From Eublepharis macularius (Eukaryota > Chordata > Lepidosauria > Squamata > Eublepharidae), in assembly GCF_028583425.1 (NCBI RefSeq), contig NC_072801.1, positions 61,023,766 through 61,087,765 on the forward strand: a stretch of 64,000 nucleotides of DNA, given 5' to 3'. Under the pieces are notes generated by a model, which saw only the letters and a program-made list of their open reading frames with translations, was not told the origin of the DNA and searched no databases. The position numbers were made by a program, and so were the translations under genes. This document shows positions 11,538-22,745 of this stretch, in pieces; position 1 is the stretch's first letter; each line of letters begins with the position of its first letter.

Positions 11538-11984
11538 CAGGGCCGGATCTAGGGTTGCCGGCGCCCAGGGCAACCCAAGTCTGGCTTCTCTTGTATGTGC
11601 ACGCAGCACGCGCACACCCCCGGTGCTGTGTGATGACATCACTTCTGTGATGTCATCAGGCAGGACCCGAAGGCATGCTGCCCACACAGCAAGCCAGCCA
11701 CCCCAGCACCATTCACCTTGGCTAAGCGAAGGGCTGAGCGAAGGGTGGCTGAGCAAAGGGCTGGGAGGCAGTCCACGCCATTCACCTTGCCACGCACTCC
11801 CTGTCCTGCCCATTGGTGGGGCAGGCAAATGGCGCGGGCGGACTCCCAGCTCTTTGCTCAGCCGCCCGTGCTGCCACTGCCAGCTCCAGCACGCAGCTGG
11901 CAGCTGCGCCCAGTGCCCCCTCCTTGGCAGTACCGGGGGCACACTACCCCCCTGCCCCCCGCCCCCCCCGTTGATCCAGCCCTG
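11538..11984. mobile_element. GC-rich element with CAGGGC termini
   Basis: The left end CAGGGCCGGATC and right end GATCCAGCCCTG form an inverted pair. The interior is GC-rich and shares blocks with the 18.8-19.1 kb sequence. The overlapping open frames (GC-rich, low complexity) are not genes. No clear 8-bp duplication was seen. Confidence 0.4.
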
Positions 11985-11989
11985 CTTCT

Positions 11990-12154
11990 GGCCCTTTTCA
12001 TACTAGTTACTGGCTTCCGAAACATCACGAAATGTAGCGGAAAAAACGCGGAAGATAGCGTCGTGCAAAACTCTCGCGAGAAGACTCTATCTTCCATGTT
12101 TTTTGCGCTACATTTCGTGATGTTTCAGAAGCCAGTAAGTAGTGTGAAAAGGGC
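11990..12154. mobile_element. Palindromic MITE, 165 bp
   Basis: GGCCCTTTTCATACTA at the left matches the inverse of TAGTGTGAAAAGGGCC at the right. The two halves pair through about 70 bases (ACATCACGAAATGTAGCG block). The whole element folds into one hairpin and codes for nothing. Confidence 0.65.
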
Positions 12155-12379
12155 CACTGTGTGCCTTACTATGAGATCCTCACCTACTCTGACTGATCTG
12201 ATTTCTTTTTAGTTCTTATTTTAAATTAGCCTTTCTTTGTTATACCCCTCCCTTGTGTTTCTGCTGTGAATATAAAAGCACCTGCCTGAGGGATGTGCAC
12301 TCCAACAAATTAGATGAAGTGAGCTCTGACTCACAAAACCTGGGGAAGGCAGGTTTGGGGTGGGCCTCAACAGGGTATA

Positions 12380-12580
12380 ATGCCATAGAGTTAGTTATCC
12401 ACTTCCTTTGGTGGGGGTGGGGAATCCCCTACTCTCATCCTCTGCCCCCCTCACCGGGTTGGCGGGAGGAGGCATAGGAACGGGCCTGGGAGCCCTGCAG
12501 CATGCAGGAAGCAAAGAGAAGGTGAGTGCCGGGTCCCCCCCCCCTCCTGCCAGGGGGTAAGGGAACCTGGCAACCCTACT
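12380..12580. repeat. Fragment of the GC-rich dispersed repeat
   Basis: GGAATCCCCTACTCTCATCC through GGGAACCTGGCAACCCTAC matches the outer parts of the repeat at 7905-8440 and 27660-28076, without the central ATGACATCAC blocks. Confidence 0.45.
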
Positions 12581-14069
12581 TCTCATATATTACCAGTTAA
12601 ACTGAGGAGGTCTAAGGCAAAAGCCTTTGGTGGCAGTGAAAACCTATTGCAGAAGAGGAAATATATAGGTCACACTCACAAAAAAAAGTGTGGGGGGTGG
12701 TCACTTGGATCTGTGAGAGTGGAGATAAAAAAAAGTGTTGGTTGTGACCAGAACCCACCAAAGGTATAAGTGTAAGGTAAAGTAAGGAGGAGCTGGATTA
12801 AAAGTCTAAAGGCAAAGGTGTAAAAAGTTTTTAAAAGGTTATCAAACTAAACAAACCAGGATGTTATCAAACTAAACAAACCAGGATGGTATCAAAAATA
12901 AGCAAAATGTTAGTATAATGATCAGTGAGACAATGTATATGAAGTACTTCAAACACTCAGAAAGTGGTATGTAATTCTATCAGTTATGGCTATGTTGTAA
13001 ATCATTGTCTAGGGAAAACTTGAACAGAACATGTATACTTTTTTAATTCATATATTTTCTTATATTCTGAATGTCTAAGGGCCAAGCTAGAAGTCTTGGT
13101 TCCCTAGACTCAACTTGAGTTCCCTGCAGTTACACAGCAGCTTTGGGGAACCCAGGTTAAAAATAAAGGAGAACCCAAATAGCTTCAGGATGCCTCCATG
13201 GGAGGAGGGACTTCTACCTCCCCCCCACCCAAGCCATTTCCCCATGTCAAAAGAGCAAGGGAGGGAGGTTTTTCCCCATTTTTTGGCTCCCTGTGGAGTA
13301 TTCTGTGCATGTGGAGCAGTAAAAACCAGGGATTCCTCCCATGCTATTGTGACAGGTGAGCTTGAATGCAGAGGCATTATGAGGTCGTTTGGGCTCTCCA
13401 TTATTTTTTAACAGCTATTTACTTTTTAACTGCTGTGTGGCTGGGGAAACTCAATTTGGGTCTGGCGAACCCATTCAACTCTTTAAAAACCTGCATGTCC
13501 AGAGAGAGACCCTGAGTCTGTTCTCTGGAAAAACATCACACCTGGTTGGTTGCTATCTACGGCATAGTAATGGGGCGGGGCAGTTGGTCAACTCGCCATC
13601 TTTATTGAGCCTCTCAGTTGGCCAGAAAGATCTCTTGTGGTCAGGTATCCGTTCATGTACAAAGGAAGACACAGTCATGAATCAACCATAAAGCAGATTC
13701 TTAAAAGCTTGGTAGCATATAAACCGCTTACCCCCACAGGTCTCTTATTTGGGATCCTGTTAGAATGATGTTTTAATTATTTATGTGTTAAGTAGGAATC
13801 CCTGTTTAGCCAGACAGACAAAACATAGATGGAAATAGATAACAATTTTTTTTATTTAAAAAAAATAAAGTACTTAACTGGGAAAATATCTTGTGTGTAA
13901 TACTTTAATTTATAAATTGAAACAGGCTGTCAGTTTCAACCCCAGAAGTTACAAACTTTCCTATGAGAGTGAATACTTCATTACTGAGCCTCAGTTAATG
14001 TAAAAATAATCACTGAGGGAAGAGTTGTTTCCCTTTTCTCCAGACAATTTACCTCAGAATCTCTCTTCA
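12581..14069. other. Non-coding stretch between genes A and B
   Basis: From 13078 a GGGCCAAGCTAGAAG start resembles a repeat terminus. 13830-13900 is A/T-rich. No exon, RNA gene or intact element was recognised. Confidence 0.4.
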
Positions 14070-14410
14070 AAATACTTTTGACACATGTTCTTCACATGTC
14101 AGGAGATGCAATGTTAGCCAGGAAGTGTTGTTTTAAATGACAGAGCCGGTGGAGATTGCTCCAGATGGGACGAATTCTCTCACAGCCCACCAGCATCTCC
14201 CCTTCTGGAGCCTTTGCCCTGTCCAGGCTCATTTAATTCAGAGTTTTAAGCTGCGAAGGCCAGGGTAAAAACTCCAGGAGGGGATACAGTCAGGCACACC
14301 AGAGGTGGTGGAGGGCTGTGTCCCCTTTGGAGCAATCTCTGCCGGCTCTGTCTTTCAAAACTACATTTCCCAGCTAACATTGTGTCTTCCAACACTTGAC
14401 AGACATGTGC
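14070..14410. mobile_element. Palindrome-ended MITE
   Basis: Left ACACATGTTCTTCACATGTC and CAATGTTAGCC, plus GACAGAGCCGG.GGAGATTGCTCC, find their inverse on the right (GGAGCAATCTCTGCCGGCTC, then GCTAACATTGTGTC, then GACATGT). It belongs with the copies at 10420 and 61990. Confidence 0.5.
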
Positions 14411-15559
14411 CCCCACGTCTCAACTTTACAAAGTTTCACTGGAAAATGTCACCACAACCATTCAAAGTTGCCCTTTCAACACACAGACCTCCTGTCCCCA
14501 AATCTGTACAAGTAAGTTTGGTATTTTGGGCCCTTAACAGGATGCATATTTGTCTCAATAAAACAAGCATTCTTCCCTTAACTTACACCAATTCCTAACT
14601 AAAAACAACAACAAATAAAACCCTGGTTAAACAGATGCTCTTAGCCTCAAATCTGTGTCTGAGGAGAGATTCTCCCCCCTTTTTAAAATGGGGCTTGCTC
14701 ACCCCCTCCCATCTAGTGGCATTCCACAGGCTCTCATTGGCTGACAAACACTTGGATTTGCATAAGGTCAAAACCACAAGGATTGGTTCAGAGCCCAGGA
14801 GGAGAGGCGGGACTTTTGGGGATGATTGCCACAGGGCCCTAGTTAAATGATGTGAGTGATGTTCGTGCCCCTCACATTAAAGTATGCCTGCTATGACACA
14901 GAACAGATAGGAGTTTATCACATCGTGAAGACTTGTTTCAGCCTAATTTAGTGATTAGTTTGTCCAGTGACCTGCAGCAGGTGGGGACAGCTTCTGCTCA
15001 GATTCAAGATACCTTGAGCATGCTGGGCATACGCAGATGTGCTGTCTGGTAAAGTGGCTGCTGAAAACACCATTGGCCATTTTCTGTTGGATCTCATCAG
15101 CCAGGTTCCAAAGATCTCACCAGAGGTCGAGACCATGCTGAACAGCAATATCAATGACATCTTGGTGATTTATTTGGCGTCTCTGTATATTAGCCAGCAC
15201 TACATACTACCCTCCCTGGACACCTATAGACTTCTAGCACCTTATGTCCGCTGTGAACATGGGGCTATGCTAAGGTACCCCAACATACCTCACTTTCAGA
15301 TCCGATGCGCAGATGCCAAAAGGCCAGGAGGAGAAGCAGCTTTGAAGAGATGAATATTGGTAGAATGCAAAGTGGGGCTTTCAGGTACCTTTTGCAAGAA
15401 AGGTCATCTTGGCTATCTAAGATCATTTCAGATTCCAGCTGCCATGACCAAGAATGCCATCTATCCCCATAATCCACACTAATCACAGCTAAAGCATGCC
15501 CCCCAGGTGTTTTTAAAGGAATTAAGGAACTGTAAGAAGCCCAGAAAAACCTGAAGCTT
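14411..15559. other. Non-coding stretch between genes A and B
   Basis: Short open frames on both strands show no known domain. Nothing assignable was seen. Confidence 0.4.
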
Positions 15560-16095
15560 CTGAACAAAAAAAAGCTAAGATTTATTTACTGTTTCTTTGT
15601 TTGCTTCATTTATACCTCACCTTTCTCCCCAATGAAGAACTAAAGCAGCTTGATTCATTCTCCTCTCCTCCATTTTCTCCATACAACAACCCTGTGAGGT
15701 AGGTTAGGCTAAGAGTATGTGACCAACCCAAGATCATCCAATAACAACAACAACAACAACAACATTCAATTTGTATTTCACCCTTCAAGACAACTTAACG
15801 GCCAGTATGTTGTTGTTATCCCCACAACAAAACACCCTGTGAAGTGGGTGGGGCCGAGAGAGCTCCTAGCAGCTGTGACTGACCCAAGGTCACCCAGCTG
15901 GCTTCAAGTGGAGGAGAGGGGAATCAAACCTGGTTCTCCAGATTAGAGTCCTGCGCTCTTAACCACTACACCAAACTGGCTCTCAGAACATGAATATATG
16001 AACCCAGTGAGTTTCCACAGCAAAGTGGGGATTTGAACCTGGGTGTCCCAGATCCTAGTCTCACATTCAAACCACTATACCACATTGGCTCAAGC
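15560..16095. mobile_element. LINE 3'-end/SINE-like repeat cluster
   Basis: Two overlapping units carry the conserved run CAACCCTGTGAGGTAGGTTA, a CCCAAGGTCACCCAGCTGG block and the endings TTAACCACTACACCAAACTG and AAACCACTATACCACATTGG. These are typical of CR1/L2-type 3' ends and derived SINEs. An (AAC)n tract lies at about 15740-15764. A similar unit is at 36175-36405. Confidence 0.5.
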
Positions 16096-16513
16096 TCCAG
16101 GTATCTTTCCCAATCAACTCATATGTAACATTAAGCATTGTGGGATGAACTTTTTCTGACTCCTCATAAGGTAAAAACATCAGGAAGACAGACTAGAGGA
16201 ACAATAGCAAAGAATATTATTTAAAAAGTCTGCAAAGCTACAGGCTCTCTGGGTTGGAAAACTAGTTGGAGGTTTGTCAGACAGCGTCAGGGATTAACAG
16301 CTGCTTCTTCCCCAAACCCCAAATCTTTCTTGGCCTTGCTTGAAGCTCCTTAGAGCTTTGATCACCCTCTGTCCAAATTGTGATATGTGTCTCTTGCTTG
16401 AGCAAACAATGTACTTGGAAAAGAGCATTTTCTTCACATTCCAAGCTGTGGAAGTTCTCTGGGAAATGATGTTCATTCTGTAATATATCTGAGCATTAAG
16501 AACTACATCTATT

Positions 16514-16862
16514 GTCGAAGGCTTTCACGGCCGGAGAACGATGGTTGTTGTGGGTTTTCCGGGCTGTATTGCCGTGGTCTTGGCATTGTAGTACCAATCC
16601 ATATGCAAAAGAACCCCCTCAGGATACAGTGAAGCCTCCCGCCATTAGCATTCCACACCCTGGGAAACTCTTACAGGATGACTCAGCTCAACCCCACCCC
16701 TCCTGAGTAGATACAAATGACCCACATCTTTTCCACACTGTGACACTGAGAGATCTCTGTCTTTTGGTGCTACACCTCTGAAGATGCCAGCCACAGCTGC
16801 TGGCGAAACGTCAGGAACTACAATGCCAAGACCACGGCTACACAGCCCGGAAAACCCACAAC
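16514..16862 (+). mobile_element. Penelope-type insertion with inverted 5' piece
   Basis: The insertion is flanked by a 13-bp direct repeat AACTACATCTATT (16501-16513 and 16863-16875). Its first ~78 bases (TGTCGAAGGCTTTCACGGCC onward) are the reverse complement of the 3' end of the copy at 59605. The rest, from ACCAATCCATATGCAAAAG, is the forward copy. Inverted 5' fragments and a hammerhead motif are known in Penelope-like elements; that assignment is inferred. It lies just beyond the last exon of gene B. Confidence 0.6.
16778..16812 (+). ncRNA. Hammerhead ribozyme motif
   Basis: The core CTGAAGA (CUGANGA) is followed by stem II GCCAGC/GCTGGC with a short loop, then GAAAC and GTC, the expected cleavage triplet. 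CCT before the core can pair with AGG after GTC to start stem I. Stem III would be tiny, built from ACGT, as in the minimal hammerheads of Penelope-like retroelements, which may act as dimers. The same motif is kept at 59892-59926. Activity is not shown. Confidence 0.65.
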
Positions 16863-17012
16863 AACTACATCTATTCATGTTCTGAATCAGGAATTATGAA
16901 TGTCAGTGATGTCTGCCTCTTCTATCCTCTTCTCCAAAACTCAGGGATCCTGCCAGGCTCTCCTACCCTTGTAGATCTCCTTCCCATTTCTTGATTTCCA
17001 GAAATCCTCAGT

Positions 17013-17153
17013 TCATCTTGGGACAACTGTAGCATAGACGCAACCGTCAGAGTCCTCTGCAGAGTCGTCTTCACTTTGACCACAAGGAACTATCTGTTTC
17101 ATTTCAACATAGATGACATCTTGGGTTTCGGTTGGAAAATCCTGCCCTGGAGG
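17013..17153 (-). CDS. Last exon of gene B: ITIM tail and stop
   Basis: Acceptor TTTCCTTGCAG precedes 17153. The exon enters in phase 0 and encodes 46 residues starting PPGQDFPTETQ, then a stop at 17013-17015. It contains QDVIYVEMKQ (Tyr395; V-x-Y-x-x-M, ITIM-like and also YxxM) and GCVYATVVPR (Tyr420; x-x-Y-x-x-V). The acidic linker SEDDSAEDSD lies between, and the tyrosines are 25 residues apart, a usual spacing for paired inhibitory motifs. Position -2 of the second motif is Cys, not I/V/L/S. The predicted role is binding SHP-type phosphatases after phosphorylation. Confidence 0.82.
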   Translation of the reverse strand, partial: PPGQDFPTETQDVIYVEMKQIVPCGQSEDDSAEDSDGCVYATVVPR

Positions 17154-17972
17154 CTGCAAGGAAATCGGAAGGACTTGTAGAAGTGACAGGGTGGGTTCTT
17201 CTCCCTTTGATGTTTCCAGATTATAGGGAAGTTCCTAGCTATGCCATACCACCCATGTCAAACCCATGACTGTCGTATCCTTCCCCAGGATTTGCCAGCA
17301 TTTAGGTCCCATATCAAGCCACCCAAACTCACAGGAAAGGGGATTTTGGTCCATTTGCTTTCGCTGTTCTAAAATGGGCGCATCCATGATATTTATGTTT
17401 TATAGTTTTATCCTGATTCTTCTTCAATAGGCTCAAAGGGACGCACACAGCATTTCCCCCATTTTTCTCCTCACAAGACTCTTGTAAGATGGTTTATGCT
17501 GAGAGACTAGCCTAAGGCTAGGGAAAGGGCTTCCTGGCTTAACTAGGATCTGAACGCTGGATAGACCCAATTACTGTGACTGTTATACACTATATTGGCT
17601 CTGGTCCAAAGTACAAAGAACATGTTGGAGTAAGCAATATGTAACGTACAAAAGAAGAGAAGATCCTGCAGGAGATAGCAAGCTCTAGCTAAACGGGACT
17701 GTAAGGGGAAGTATCTTCTATCTAATAAGAGATTTTTTCTTATCTGACTGCTATTCTTAGGATGCCTTCTTAGAACTCTTGAGAACTTTCTTTACTATCA
17801 AGATAGCTAGGCTTATTTCTTCCTATCCAGTTTATCATTTCCCAAAATAAACCTTTTGTTAATGCTTAATCATTTCAGTGTCCTCCTGACTGCTGCATAG
17901 GCACTCTGCCAACAGAAAGTTAAGGTCAGCAGAAAGGGCAGGGACCAGAAAATCAGAAGTAAAGGCTCTTAC
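17154..17972 (-). other. Last intron of gene B
   Basis: Runs from the donor GTAAGA at 17972 to the acceptor at 17154. It contains old LINE-like sequence around 17460-17600 (GGGCTTCCTGGC.. to ACTATATTGGCTC). No exon seen. Confidence 0.5.
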
Positions 17973-18010
17973 CAGTTTCTCTTTTGGGCCACTTTCATTA
18001 GCTGAGGTTC
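17973..18010 (-). CDS. 38-nt cytoplasmic exon of gene B
   Basis: A very good acceptor (GTTTCTTTCATTTACAG) and donor (CTG|GTAAGA) bound 38 nt. Entering in phase 1 it reads (R)TSANESGPKEKL and leaves in phase 0, which matches the ITIM exon. It is hydrophilic, as expected for a cytoplasmic linker. A 38-nt tail exon is also what I recall for mammalian LILRB genes. Confidence 0.75.
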
Positions 18011-18134
18011 CTGTAAATGAAAGAAACGTGTGACTTTTCAAGAAGCCTACACCTGGTCTGTACAAGAGCTTATCTTAACCACCTTGTGTTTTTAACCATC
18101 TGGATATGATGGGGGAAATATGGTAGGTCTGGAG

Positions 18135-19432
18135 TAGACATGGGCATGATCCAAAAATAAATCCAGATCAAGCCAATCGTGGATCCGGGCTGCTGCTGAA
18201 CACAGGTTCCCGATTCTAACCGATCACGTCTCGTTTCCGGTCCGAAATCGGAAATCGGGGAGGCCAGCACCCAGAGCAACCATAGTCAGGCTGTTGCGCG
18301 TGCGCGTGCGCTCCTGAGTCGCCCCTGCCCACGCAGCAAGCCATTCGTCCCGGTTGTAGGAATTTAGCAAGTGTTTTCATTTCAGTCATGAAAGAGTTAA
18401 ACTGTTTGTGTTACCTACTTAATTAGTAAACATACTTTGAATGTAACCATTAGAGCTTCGAATAAGATTCCCGCCATAGAAAGGGGAGTCACTAAGCATA
18501 ATGAAGTAAGACCAGGATTTTCTATTGGGCAGTTAGTTTATTGGGGGCAATTAATTGATGCTATATACTGAAGTTTTATTGCTCTTTGTTCACCTTCACT
18601 TCACCTTCACTTCACTTACTCTCTTACTTACTTCTTATCTAGCAAGATGTAGTCAGCTTAGCAATTTATTATTTTCTCCAAATGTAACCCTAATTTTTTA
18701 TCCTTTAGTAAAGCAATTTTACAGAGCTACACTGGAGTGTGTGTGTGAATCTATTCTCATTACTTCCAATGCGCAATCTTTGCACAAACTCTGCTATATT
18801 TTCCTACACCGGTGCGCTGCGGAGCTGGCAGCAGCACGAGTGGCTCGGAGGCTGCCCGCACCATTCACCTGACCCGCAAGACAAGGGGCGGCCGGCTTGT
18901 CCGCGCGCCCCTTGTCCTGGGGAAAGGCGAATGGCGCAGGTGGCCTCCCAGCCTCCCGCGCTGCCTCTTGCCTTTCCCCAGGACAAGGGTCAGCTGGCTT
19001 GTCCACACGCCCCTTGTCCTGGGGAAAGGCGAACGGTGCGGGCGGCCTCCCGGCCTCCCAGCCTGCCGTGCTGCCTTTTGCCTTTCCTTTGTGCCCACCC
19101 CCTTTCCCCTCCCTCCCCTGGGTTGCTGCTCCATGTTTGGAAGGAAGCCTGCTAATCAAGGAAAGCTGGGCTTCCATTCGTGTTTCGAGGACGACAGAAG
19201 GAGGGCAAACACAGCTCATTTCCCTGACTCCGTTGCCCCGGGAATTAATTACTAGCGCCAGAAAGTCTGCAATTGCGAACTGAAACTGACCCATCCGATC
19301 AAGTGCCGAACTAGCAAACTCCCAACGGCTGGATCGGTTGCCATGGGCAGAACCGGTCAGCTGAGTCATGATGGTGAAAATGCCAAAATTGGGGCATTTT
19401 TGAAATCGTAATTCAGATGGTGCCCATCTCTA
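18135..19432. mobile_element. 1.3-kb hAT-like element with 8-bp TSD
   Basis: The ends TAGACATGGGCA and TGCCCATCTCTA form an inverted pair flanked by the 8-bp direct repeat GTCTGGAG (18127-18134 and 19433-19440), as in hAT insertions. The ends pair further (CCGATC/GATCGG and GGAAATCGG-like blocks). The interior has an AT-rich stretch (about 18357-18805) and a GC-rich part with a tandem duplication of about 115 bp at 18840-19090. No transposase ORF; the GC-rich open frames on both strands are spurious. Confidence 0.65.
18840..19090. repeat. Two-copy GC-rich tandem repeat
   Basis: The block CCCCTTGTCCTGGGGAAAGG followed by GGCCTCCC.GCCTCCC occurs twice about 115 bp apart, inside the hAT-like element. 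Confidence 0.6.
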
Positions 19433-19675
19433 GTCTGGAGCCACCTTTCCTAATTATGTAGGGCTCTCACATTTCTACGTGGGGCTTCACAGAAATAAAT
19501 GGGTAGTAGGGTAGTGGAGGGGGTGCCATTTGGATGCTGCATTTCATTTGCCAAAATATCTGGGAAATTAAAATACTCAACCATGATGACCTAATGAAAC
19601 CCAACTTTTAAAGGTGCCCCTTCCTTCCTCAACGTCTTCTCACAACTGTCTAACATGACTTAGAAAGTTACTTAC

Positions 19676-19710
19676 TGACAGGTTTTGCCTTCCAAAGAAC
19701 TTTTGCCACT
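19676..19710 (-). CDS. 35-nt cytoplasmic exon of gene B
   Basis: Acceptor GAACGTTCCTTCAG and a perfect donor (TCA|GTAAGT) bound 35 nt. Entering in phase 2 from the 28-nt exon it reads VAKVLWKAKPV and leaves in phase 1, which the 38-nt exon requires. Support comes from splice-site quality and frame agreement on both sides. Confidence 0.62.
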
Positions 19711-20523
19711 CTGAAGGAACGTTCAACACTAATCAAGAGGAAGGAAAACAAAACAAAAAAATCACTGCAACATATTATCCAGATGCTCAGTACTAAAAAA
19801 CCTTCACCTACCTACCCTTCACTCAAAGGAATTTATTCTCACTGCAATGAATGCCTGTATTTCCAAAATTCCAAACCACACATATTGCTGCTAGTTTGTT
19901 TCATCCCGTTCTTCTCCAAGAAAAGGCAGGAACTCTGCTTGTCTGGCTCTGAGGCAAACAGCAGCCCCCTTTACAGTGGAGGCAACCTTGATCTAGTGTG
20001 GTGGCCAGGGGGAAAGATCCCACAGCCCTGCCAAGCCGCTGGGCCTACAAGGATGTAGCTGGGCAGACCCTTTAATGCTAGGGCATGGCAAGCAGGAAGG
20101 GGAAGGAGCAGCATAGGGGCAGGAGGTGGGGCTGAGGGGGAAGCAAGCCTGGCTGAGCCCCAGGCAACTAGAAGTGACCTGGACCTGGCAGAAGGAGAGA
20201 ACTTCATGGGTAGCCCAGGCCTCTGGGGGCCTGCTGGGGAAGGATAAAAGGAGGCAGAATGCCAGGCCAAGAAGGAGTCACTTTCTGACAAAGGAGTCAC
20301 TTTCTGACAAAGACAGAGGTGTCTGCTGAGAGGAGGAGGAATAAGGAATAAGGAATAATCTGAGGCACAGCAAGCCCCTTTTCCAGGGAAATGGAGGGAG
20401 CCACAGCTGGGCAGCTAGGAGAAGACCACCCCATGGCTAGACACAGGTGAACCCACTCAGTGCTTCACCCCCATTTCCAGCTTTCTGTGTTTTGAACCCA
20501 GTTGACACTACTCTTCTGCCTAA

Positions 20524-20750
20524 TAGGGTTGCCAGCTCCAAGTTGGGAAATTCCTGGAGATCTGGAGAGTGAAACTTGGAGAAACCTGGAGAAAGTGGGT
20601 TTTGGGGAGGGAAAGGACCTTGGCATGGCATAATTCCATAGAGTCCACCCTCCAAAGGTGAACTGATCCAGGTGAACTGATCTCTGTGGCCTGGAGACCA
20701 GCTGCAATTCCAGAAATCTCCAGGCACTACCTGGAGGCTGGCAACCCTAT
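20524..20750. mobile_element. MITE with GGGTTGCCAG termini
   Basis: The ends TAGGGTTGCCAGCTCCA and the inverse GGAGGCTGGCAACCCTA bracket 227 bp. TGCCTAA flanks both sides. A similar but partial unit is at 35930-36075 (TTAACTCCAGGATGGGAAATACCTGG). No coding content. Confidence 0.55.
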
Positions 20751-21077
20751 TGCCTAAAGATTACAAAATTCCCACCTCCTCCGCTTTAATCAGCCAACCT
20801 CATTCCCATGTAAACTACATAGTGTTCAGTGTTGTGCTAATGTAAACCATTATATCTGGGTCTTCACCTGCCTTCCTCCATCCTGCTAGATTCCATGAAG
20901 CATCTTGTTGAAAGCAGTACCCCATCCTTACTCTAATCTACTGGACTCTTCCCATCCTCCAGAAGAGCCGCTGGGCTTAGCTAGGTCTTATTCACTAAAA
21001 TACTATTGCCTTTTCAGAATCATCCTCTAGCAATTTTTAGCCCAAAGCAGTGTTGGATTACAAACTTGTATTCTTAC

Positions 21078-21105
21078 CTCATTTGTGCTGTTGATTGTCG
21101 TTTCC
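21078..21105 (-). CDS. 28-nt cytoplasmic exon of gene B
   Basis: Acceptor GGTCTTACAG and donor GAG|GTAAGA bound 28 nt. Entering in phase 1 from the transmembrane exon it reads (G)KRQSTAQM and leaves in phase 2, which fits the 35-nt exon. The polypyrimidine tract is weak, so this is the least certain exon. Without both this and the 35-nt exon the frame still closes (TM phase 1 into the 38-nt exon), so they could be an optional pair. Confidence 0.55.
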
Positions 21106-22249
21106 CTGTAAGACCCCCCAAAAAGAACCCATTGTGAGATATCTCTTAGAGTCTTCCCATTCTATCTCAAGACTTTATTTCTTTAAAATGTGTATACATT
21201 TCTGGTTCTGGTGGCCTGGGGGAGGTAGAGTTGAGGAAATGAGCAGAGGTAATTTCCACTTCTACACTTAAAGTAACCAGAAAGTAAACTGACGGGTTGG
21301 CAACACAGGGGAATCTTAAATTAGAGGTCCCAGCAGCTAGGCTCTGATATCTTATCTCCTGAATTATCAATGTTGTGTTTTTGTATCAAGTGTTATTCTT
21401 CAAGGTACCAGTCTGGTGGGTAGCCTTCAGTTTGGAAGCCCCTTTCCCTGTATTGTCGGGCACATGGTATGCAATCACTGACCATTAATGAGATCTGGAT
21501 GCTATGCTCTGCGACATCTTGGGATCCCCAATTCAAATCTTCCCATCGTTCCCAAAATTACTGCCACAGGAATGACTCAGGGTCATACCTTCAGTTAACC
21601 CCTGGCATTCTGAAAGGACTTTCTGTTCTGAACTCTGGCTAGTTTTACTTGTTTCCTCAACAAGACACTTTGCTAAAAGATTCCCTGTGTGATTTTCTAG
21701 TGTGTGTTTAAGCAGAATTACTTGTACATTGATGATTCTTTGATCATAAGAGTTTAAAAGTAAGTTTGATAGTTTTAGTTGTACAAATGGTTTTTAAATT
21801 ATTACTGTGAAGGCCTAACCAGCTTGGGAGAGGACTCCTCTGTTCTTACTCCTTTCTAGGGGTGTGCAAGCCAAAAATTTTCGGCTAAAGCCGAAAGCCG
21901 AAAGCCGAAAGAGGATTCTCTTTCATATAAGCCGAAAGCCGAAACGGCTTTCGGCTTACTTTCGGCTTTCGGCTTTTTCAATGGGAAAATGCCTCCGGCG
22001 TCTTCCCGGACGTCTGGGGGAGGCATTTTCCCACCGAATCAGCCCAAAATTGGTGGGAACCTTCCTCTAACCCCTCTCTACAAACCCCCCAAGTTTCAGA
22101 CCGATTGGACTTTGGGGGGCCATGTTATGGCCCCCCAAAGCAGGTCCCCCTATCCTCCCATAAGAAAGCGAAGGAGCAGCATATTGTTAGCATGCTGCTG
22201 CTCATCTTCTTCATTATTTCCTATGGGGAAAAATGAAGAAGCAGGCTTC

Positions 22250-22745
22250 CTTTGCCAGGGGTGGCATTTTGCATGCAAAATGCCCCCTTACCCTCAGGGG
22301 CCCTTCTCCCACCCTTCCTCCCACCCCCCACCAAGGTTCAGCCTGCTCCCACTTGGGGGGCCATTTCATGGCCTCCCCAAGTAGGTGCTCTGCTCTCATC
22401 TCTACCACTGACAGCTGGGGGAGGCTTGTCTTGCCAGGGGTGGCATTTTGCATGCAAAATGCCCCCCAGCCCTCTGGGACCCTTCTCCCACCCTTCTTCC
22501 CCCCCCCACCAAGGCTCAGACTGCTCCCACTTGGGGGGGGCCATTTCATGGCCTCCCCAAGTAGGTGCTCTCATCTCTACCACTGACAGCTGGGGGAGGC
22601 TTGTCTTGCCAGGGGTGGCATTTTGCATGCAAAATGCCCCCCAGCCCTCTGGGGCCCTTCTCCCACCCTTCCTCCCACCCCCCACCAAGGCTCAGACTGC
22701 TCCCACTTGGGGGGGGGCATTTCATGGCCTCCCCAAGTAGGTCCT
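22250..22745. repeat. Tandem units in the left arm of the fold-back element
   Basis: About three units of roughly 150-170 bp, each with GGGGTGGCATTTTGCATGC and CCAAGTAGGTGCTCT-like ends. The mirrored set lies at about 24480-24975. Confidence 0.75.

Noticed and set aside
11481-12212. ORFs of 150-164 residues on both strands
   Set aside because: They cover a GC-rich element and a palindromic MITE; no conserved domain.
18739-19369. Overlapping GC-rich ORFs on both strands (up to 191 residues)
   Set aside because: Caused by GC-rich tandem sequence inside a hAT-like element; low-complexity proteins with no family.
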